Assembly (NCBI GenBank): GCA_030840415.1 | Contig: JAVEEO010000548.1 | Coordinates: forward strand, 1 to 10,273 | From: Pseudonocardiales bacterium | GTDB taxonomy: Bacteria > Actinomycetota > Actinomycetes > Mycobacteriales > Jatrophihabitantaceae | DNA length: 10,273 nucleotides | Reading direction: 5' to 3' | In this document: positions 6,997 through 10,273 of the stretch, one piece after another | Layout: each line of letters starts with the position of its first letter | Position numbering within the stretch: position 1 is the first letter of the stretch | Translations under genes and position numbers: made by a program | The notes under the pieces: model-generated | Told to the model about the DNA's origin: nothing | Seen by the model: the letters and a program-made list of their open reading frames with translations, nothing else | The model's database searches: none

Positions 6997-7022
6997 AACC
7001 AGTCTAGGGTGAGGGCTATTCC
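6997..7022 (-). promoter_or_regulatory. SigR/SigH-type promoter of trxB
   Basis: The minus strand reads GGAAT (7018-7022), exactly 18 nt, then GTT (6997-6999). This is an exact match to the GGAAT-N18-GTT consensus of Streptomyces SigR, close to mycobacterial SigH. Thioredoxin genes are classic members of those disulfide-stress regulons. The -35 element overlaps the murJ stop codon. The expected transcription start is near 6990, giving a leader of about 43 nt. Confidence 0.75.
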
Positions 7023-9040
7023 GGGCCCGCTGTGCCGTGCGGGGCGGGCTCGCCGGCATCGGCGCCGTCCCCGCCGCCGGTCCGGCCGCGTACCGCCGAG
7101 GCGATCTGGGCCACCTCCGGCAGCGGCAGTCGCAGGGCCAGCAGCACCAGCACCACGCTGCCCACCGCACCGCCGGCCAGCAGTTGCACCAGCGCCGCCG
7201 GCCGGCTGTCACCGAGCACCGCGCCGGCCGCCAGCACCACCGCCAGGCCCGCGACACCGGCCACGGCGGCGGCCACCGCGATCCAGCCGATGGTCTTGCC
7301 CACCGGGGCGAACCGCAGCGGCCCGAACCGGCGGCGCAGCAACTGGTGCCCGACCAGGCAGCCCACCAGGTAGGACGTCGAGGTCGAGACGGTCAGCGCG
7401 ATCAGCACCGCCCGGCCGTCCAGCAGGACGCTGCCGGCCACCACCAGGGCCACCTTGGTCGCGACCATGGCGAGGTTGATGAAGGTCGGCGTCCGGGCGT
7501 CGCGCATCGCGTAGAACACCCGCTGCTGCAGCATCACGATGGCGAACGGCAGTAGCCCGAAGGCCCCGGCGGCCAGCGCCACCCCGGTGAGCCGCGCGTT
7601 GCTCTGACTGAACTTGCCGAGCAGGATCACCGTCGTGAACAGCGGGCCGAACACCATCAGCCCCGCCGAGATCGGCACCAGCGCCACCGCCGAGAGCCGG
7701 CTGCCCAGCCGCAGGTCCTCCAGCACCGCCGCGGTGTCGCCGCGGGCCGCCGACCGGCTCATCCGGGGCATCAGCGCGGTCAGCAGCGACACGCCCAGGA
7801 CGCCGTAGGGCACCATGAACAGCAGGTCGGCGTAGGCGAAGATCTGCACGCCGCCGTTCTGGTTGGCCACCCGGTTGATCGCCACCACACCCACCTGGCT
7901 GATCACCACGTAGCCCAGTACCCACAGCGTCAGGGTGCGGAACTCCGCCATCCGGCCGGCCTCGTTCGGGCGGGCCCGGAACCGCCATGCCCAGGTGAAA
8001 CCGCTGCGGCGCAGCGGCACCAGCAGCACCAGCGCCTGGGCGACGATGCCGAGCGTGGTGCCGATGCCCAGCACCAGGATCTGGGTGTCGCTGATGTTGC
8101 CGGTGGTCAGCGCCGCCGGGCCCGGGATGAGCAGGAACAGCAGCGCCGCGGCGATGGTGATCAGGTTGTTCAGCACCGGCGCCCAGGCCGGCCAGCCGTA
8201 GATGTGCCGGGAGTTCAGGATGGCCGCGATCATCGCCCCGAGGCCGTAGAAGAAGATCTCCGGCAGCAGCAGGGTGGCCCACAGCCCGGCGACCGAGCGG
8301 TACTGCGGCGGCCCGCCGAAGATCCCGATCAACCAGGGCGCGGCCAGCACCGCCAGCAGGGTCGCCGCACCCAGCCCGGCGACGACGATCGAGAGCAGCC
8401 GCTGGGTGTAGGCCAGGCCCCGATCGGTGTCGGTCTGCTGGGCGCTGACCAGCACCGGGATCAGGACGCTGGTCAGCACCCCGCCGAGCAGCAACTCGTA
8501 GACCATGTTGGGCAGCGTGTTGGCCAGGCCGTAGGCGTCGCCGATGCTGTAGACGCCGGCTCCGACCGCGGCGGCGATGGCGATGCTGCGCAGCAGGCCG
8601 GTGATCCGGCTGACCATGCTGGCGATCGCCATCGTCCGGCTGCTGGCCAACAGGCTCGGGCCTTGCTCGTCCGCTCCGGCTTCGGTGTCCGGGCTCGCGG
8701 GTCCGGGCTCGACTTCGGGTCCGGGCTCGACTTCCGCTTCGGTGAGGGTGCCGGCGGTGGCCGTGCCGTTCGGTGCCGCTGCCGTTGCCGTCGGGGCCGG
8801 CTGCTCGAACGAGCGCGGCCGGTGCCGGCGCGGGCCGTGGTAGATCGGCGCGCTCCAGGCGTCACCGGTGTCGGGCTGGGCGGTCTCGACGGCCAGCGCC
8901 GAGCCGTCGCCGGGCAACGGGATCGGGGTGCCGTAGATCCGCGGCGGTGACCAGTCCTCCCCTGGTGCGGCATCGGTCATGACGCGCAGTTTCCGGGCGT
9001 GAGGCGCAGGTTTCCGGTCATGCGGCGCTGTCCCGGTCAT
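7016..9040 (-). CDS. murJ: MurJ, lipid II flippase (MviN family), with long N-terminal extension
   Basis: MurJ moves lipid II across the membrane for peptidoglycan synthesis. From ATG 9040 the protein is 674 residues. Residues 1-128 are Pro/Ala/Glu-rich and probably disordered and cytosolic. The core (about 129-640) is a series of hydrophobic segments typical of the 14-helix MOP fold, beginning [25 protein letters not shown]145 and R151 correspond to Escherichia coli R18 and R24, D168 to D39, and LPN (176-178) is retained; Y181 occupies the R52 position. After the last helix only a short Gly/Ala/Pro tail follows, without the pseudokinase domain of mycobacterial MurJ. ATG 9040 leaves a 15-bp gap to the upstream gene. 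In-frame ATG 8980 (M21) is an alternative, supported by a stop/start overlap chain. Neither has a good Shine-Dalgarno. Confidence 0.93.
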   Translation of the reverse strand: MTGTAPHDRKPAPHARKLRVMTDAAPGEDWSPPRIYGTPIPLPGDGSALAVETAQPDTGDAWSAPIYHGPRRHRPRSFEQPAPTATAAAPNGTATAGTLTEAEVEPGPEVEPGPASPDTEAGADEQGPSLLASSRTMAIASMVSRITGLLRSIAIAAAVGAGVYSIGDAYGLANTLPNMVYELLLGGVLTSVLIPVLVSAQQTDTDRGLAYTQRLLSIVVAGLGAATLLAVLAAPWLIGIFGGPPQYRSVAGLWATLLLPEIFFYGLGAMIAAILNSRHIYGWPAWAPVLNNLITIAAALLFLLIPGPAALTTGNISDTQILVLGIGTTLGIVAQALVLLVPLRRSGFTWAWRFRARPNEAGRMAEFRTLTLWVLGYVVISQVGVVAINRVANQNGGVQIFAYADLLFMVPYGVLGVSLLTALMPRMSRSAARGDTAAVLEDLRLGSRLSAVALVPISAGLMVFGPLFTTVILLGKFSQSNARLTGVALAAGAFGLLPFAIVMLQQRVFYAMRDARTPTFINLAMVATKVALVVAGSVLLDGRAVLIALTVSTSTSYLVGCLVGHQLLRRRFGPLRFAPVGKTIGWIAVAAAVAGVAGLAVVLAAGAVLGDSRPAALVQLLAGGAVGSVVLVLLALRLPLPEVAQIASAVRGRTGGGDGADAGEPAPHGTAGPE
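8699..8734 (-). repeat. Perfect 18-bp tandem duplication inside murJ
   Basis: Two adjacent identical 18-bp units (8699-8716, 8717-8734) encode EVEPGP twice in the disordered N-terminal extension of MurJ. A partial related copy (GTGTCCGGGCTCG) lies just to the left at about 8686-8698. The duplication is in frame and should be tolerated. Confidence 0.85.
8977..9021 (-). CDS. Possible 14-codon mini-ORF (second relay ORF upstream of murJ)
   Basis: ATG 9021-9019 overlaps the previous mini-ORF stop. It encodes [14 protein letters not shown] and ends at TGA 8979-8977, which overlaps ATG 8980, an in-frame start of murJ. If real, it would couple DUF6049 translation to murJ from M21. It is out of frame with the murJ reading that starts at 9040. 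Confidence 0.25.
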   Translation of the reverse strand: MTGNLRLTPGNCAS

Positions 9041-9059
9041 GACGCGCTAATCCGGTCAT
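9018..9059 (-). CDS. Possible 13-codon mini-ORF (first relay ORF upstream of murJ)
   Basis: ATG 9059-9057 overlaps the DUF6049 stop as ATGA and encodes [13 protein letters not shown]. Its TGA (9020-9018) in turn overlaps the ATG of the next mini-ORF. No Shine-Dalgarno is visible, so any translation would be by termination-reinitiation. No function in the peptide itself is suggested, and it may be a by-product of the repeats. Confidence 0.25.
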   Translation of the reverse strand: MTGLARHDRDSAA

Positions 9060-10273
9060 GAGGCGGCGCCGGCGAGGACCCCGGACGAGCGGTGCCGCAC
9101 CCGGCGCACCAGCCGGCGCAGCAGGGCCAGCACCAGCACGCTCACCGCGACGATGGTGATCGCCTTGGTGACCGTGCCGATCGAGGTCGCCCGCAGGTTG
9201 AGGGTCACGCCGGCCCCGAGTTGCCGGCCGTCCGGCGTGCTGAGCACTGCCACGACCTGGAACTTACCCAGCCGATCCACATGGGTGGGGATGCGGATGG
9301 TGGCGATGCTGCGAGCCGGAATTGTCTGCAGCCCCATTGGGGGCGCCCGAAAGCCGACCACCCCGTTGGCTGGTGACACCGACACCCGGACGGTCACCGG
9401 CCGGGGCAGCTGGTTGGAGACCGTCACCACCACCGGTGAGTCCGAGGACGACAGGCTGTAGGTGCCGACCGCCGGTTGCACCAGGTGCACGGCCGAGGTC
9501 AGCTGGTTGATCCGGGTCTGCAGGCTACGGGTCAGCGCCGAGCCGCCGGCCCGGTTGCGCCGCCACGCGCTCGACTCGGCCCGCTGGATGCCGCTGTTGA
9601 AGCCACCCAGCAGCGCCGCCGCGGCGTCGTTGTCGTGCAGGGCCTCGTTCATCGACGCGACCTGCTGCTCGATCCGGCTCAAGGTCGCCATGTCGGACGG
9701 GCTGAGCTCGGCGGCGGCGCTTTCGGCGCCGGTCTGCAGGGCGCCCCGGTCCACGGGCGGGACGGTCCGCAGCGCTGAGCGCAGGTCGATCGGCCGGCCC
9801 CAGGTGGCGCCGCGCTCGGCCAGGATGGTCTGGGCAGCCGCCACCGGGCTGGGATCGACGTAGCGGTCGGGCGCGATCACCACGAAGTGGCTGCGCTCAG
9901 GTTGCTGCACCGCTCGGATCGCCAGCTGTGCCAGTAGCGTCTGCTGGTCGTTGGCCGCCGCGGCGCCCAGCCGCAGCGCCCGCGCCACGGTGGCCTGAAT
10001 GGCGCTGTCGGTGACCAGGGCCACCGCCTTGCCGGCCGCCGAGGGCAGCGGCGACAACGCGTCCGGCCGCGGTTCGGTGGCGTTCTGCCCGGGCAGCGCG
10101 GCGTCGCTGAGCAGCACCGTCGACGCTCCGCCGCCGACCAGGGCGTCCAGCGCCTTGCCGGTCAGCGCGCCGCCGGCGGGCCAGGTGAGCAGGTCGGATG
10201 AGAAATCGCCGTTGAGGGTCGGGGCGATCCGGGCCTGGACCTGCGGCTCCAGGGCGGTGGAGAACTTCAGGCC
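9056..10273 (-). CDS. DUF6049-family exported membrane-anchored protein, C-terminal part (5' end outside window)
   Basis: This family is found beside murJ in many actinobacteria (Rv3909-like position) and has no established biochemical role. The frame is open from base 10273 to TGA 9056-9058, giving 405 visible residues; the GTG at 10117 is internal. Family members are usually about 700-800 residues with an N-terminal signal peptide, so roughly the second half is seen. It starts within an alpha/beta region containing LLTWPAGGALTGKALDALVGGGASTVLLSDAAL. A helical stretch follows, then a beta-rich Ig/NEW3-like segment (PVVVTVSNQLPRPVTVRVSV...). One transmembrane helix (AITIVAVSVLVLALL, about residues 370-385) comes next, with a basic tail RRLVRRVRHR. 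This predicts an extracellular body and cytosolic C-terminus. murJ follows immediately, suggesting co-translation and an envelope role. Confidence 0.85.
   Translation of the reverse strand, partial: GLKFSTALEPQVQARIAPTLNGDFSSDLLTWPAGGALTGKALDALVGGGASTVLLSDAALPGQNATEPRPDALSPLPSAAGKAVALVTDSAIQATVARALRLGAAAANDQQTLLAQLAIRAVQQPERSHFVVIAPDRYVDPSPVAAAQTILAERGATWGRPIDLRSALRTVPPVDRGALQTGAESAAAELSPSDMATLSRIEQQVASMNEALHDNDAAAALLGGFNSGIQRAESSAWRRNRAGGSALTRSLQTRINQLTSAVHLVQPAVGTYSLSSSDSPVVVTVSNQLPRPVTVRVSVSPANGVVGFRAPPMGLQTIPARSIATIRIPTHVDRLGKFQVVAVLSTPDGRQLGAGVTLNLRATSIGTVTKAITIVAVSVLVLALLRRLVRRVRHRSSGVLAGAAS

Larger units (their letters stand above)
8973..9070 (-). repeat. Five degenerate tandem repeats of about 20 bp at the DUF6049-murJ junction
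   Basis: On the plus strand, variants of CCGGTCATGACGCGC start near 8973, 8993, 9014, 9033 and 9052, at spacings of 19-21 bp. On the minus (coding) strand four of the five carry ATGACC. They supply the stop region of the DUF6049 gene and both candidate murJ starts. The copies differ at several bases, so the array is not recent or is held by selection. Confidence 0.75.

Noticed and set aside
6945..6998. TrxB starting at TTG 6998.
   Set aside because: That codon lies within the predicted -10 region of the SigR-type promoter, has no ribosome site, and would add residues not seen in the family.
6102..7007. A 301-residue plus-strand frame opposite trxB.
   Set aside because: It is His/Gly/Val-rich shadow composition with no motifs; TrxB on the minus strand has all family motifs.
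1..10273. CRISPR array, tRNA, rRNA, insertion sequence or phage attachment site.
   Set aside because: No regular repeat-spacer pattern, cloverleaf, rRNA-like sequence, transposase or terminal inverted repeats were seen; the only repeats are the parS pair, the murJ-internal duplication and the junction array.

Overview
This is a high-GC actinobacterial chromosome segment (Actinomycetota; order not determinable from this window alone), from the origin-proximal side where rsmG-parA-parB leads into the conserved trx-murJ neighbourhood. The evidence is the gene order, two perfect parS sites, actinobacterial-type ParA/ParB, TrxB, MurJ and DUF6049 proteins, strong G/C third-position bias and GTG/ATG starts. 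No rRNA, tRNA, IS element, prophage or CRISPR is visible, and no stretch over 300 bases lacks a gene.

Layout. (1) 1-2832, plus strand: the 3' half of rsmG, then parA and parB. Two identical parS sites lie inside the 5' part of parA, so the locus encodes the segregation proteins and carries their centromere sites. (2) 2895-5446: an accessory-looking block with a minus-strand FMN nitroreductase, divergent by 69 bp from a plus-strand AlaA-like aminotransferase, which is followed after 5 bp by a GNAT acetyltransferase. (3) 5576-10273, minus strand, transcribed right to left: the 3' part of a DUF6049 membrane-anchored exported protein gene, murJ (lipid II flippase), trxB and trxA. The plus- and minus-strand blocks converge at about 5447-5575 on a GC hairpin.

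How the genes relate. ParA, ParB and parS form the chromosome segregation system. RsmG is an rRNA methyltransferase commonly beside it. DUF6049 and MurJ belong to the cell-envelope side. TrxB and TrxA form an NADPH-to-disulfide reducing chain. A GGAAT-N18-GTT promoter of the SigR/SigH thiol-stress type lies immediately upstream of trxB, with its -35 box overlapping the murJ stop codon. This suggests trxB-trxA is inducible separately from the envelope genes. A weaker GGAAG-N18-GTT match lies in front of trxA.

The most unusual structure is the DUF6049-murJ junction (about 8973-9070). Five degenerate repeats of about 20 bp create a chain of three ATGA stop/start overlaps linking the DUF6049 stop, two mini-ORFs of 13 and 14 codons, and an internal in-frame murJ start. 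Also notable are the absence of the sigM/anti-sigma and cwlM genes often found in this neighbourhood, and a short island of AT-ending codons inside the nitroreductase gene.
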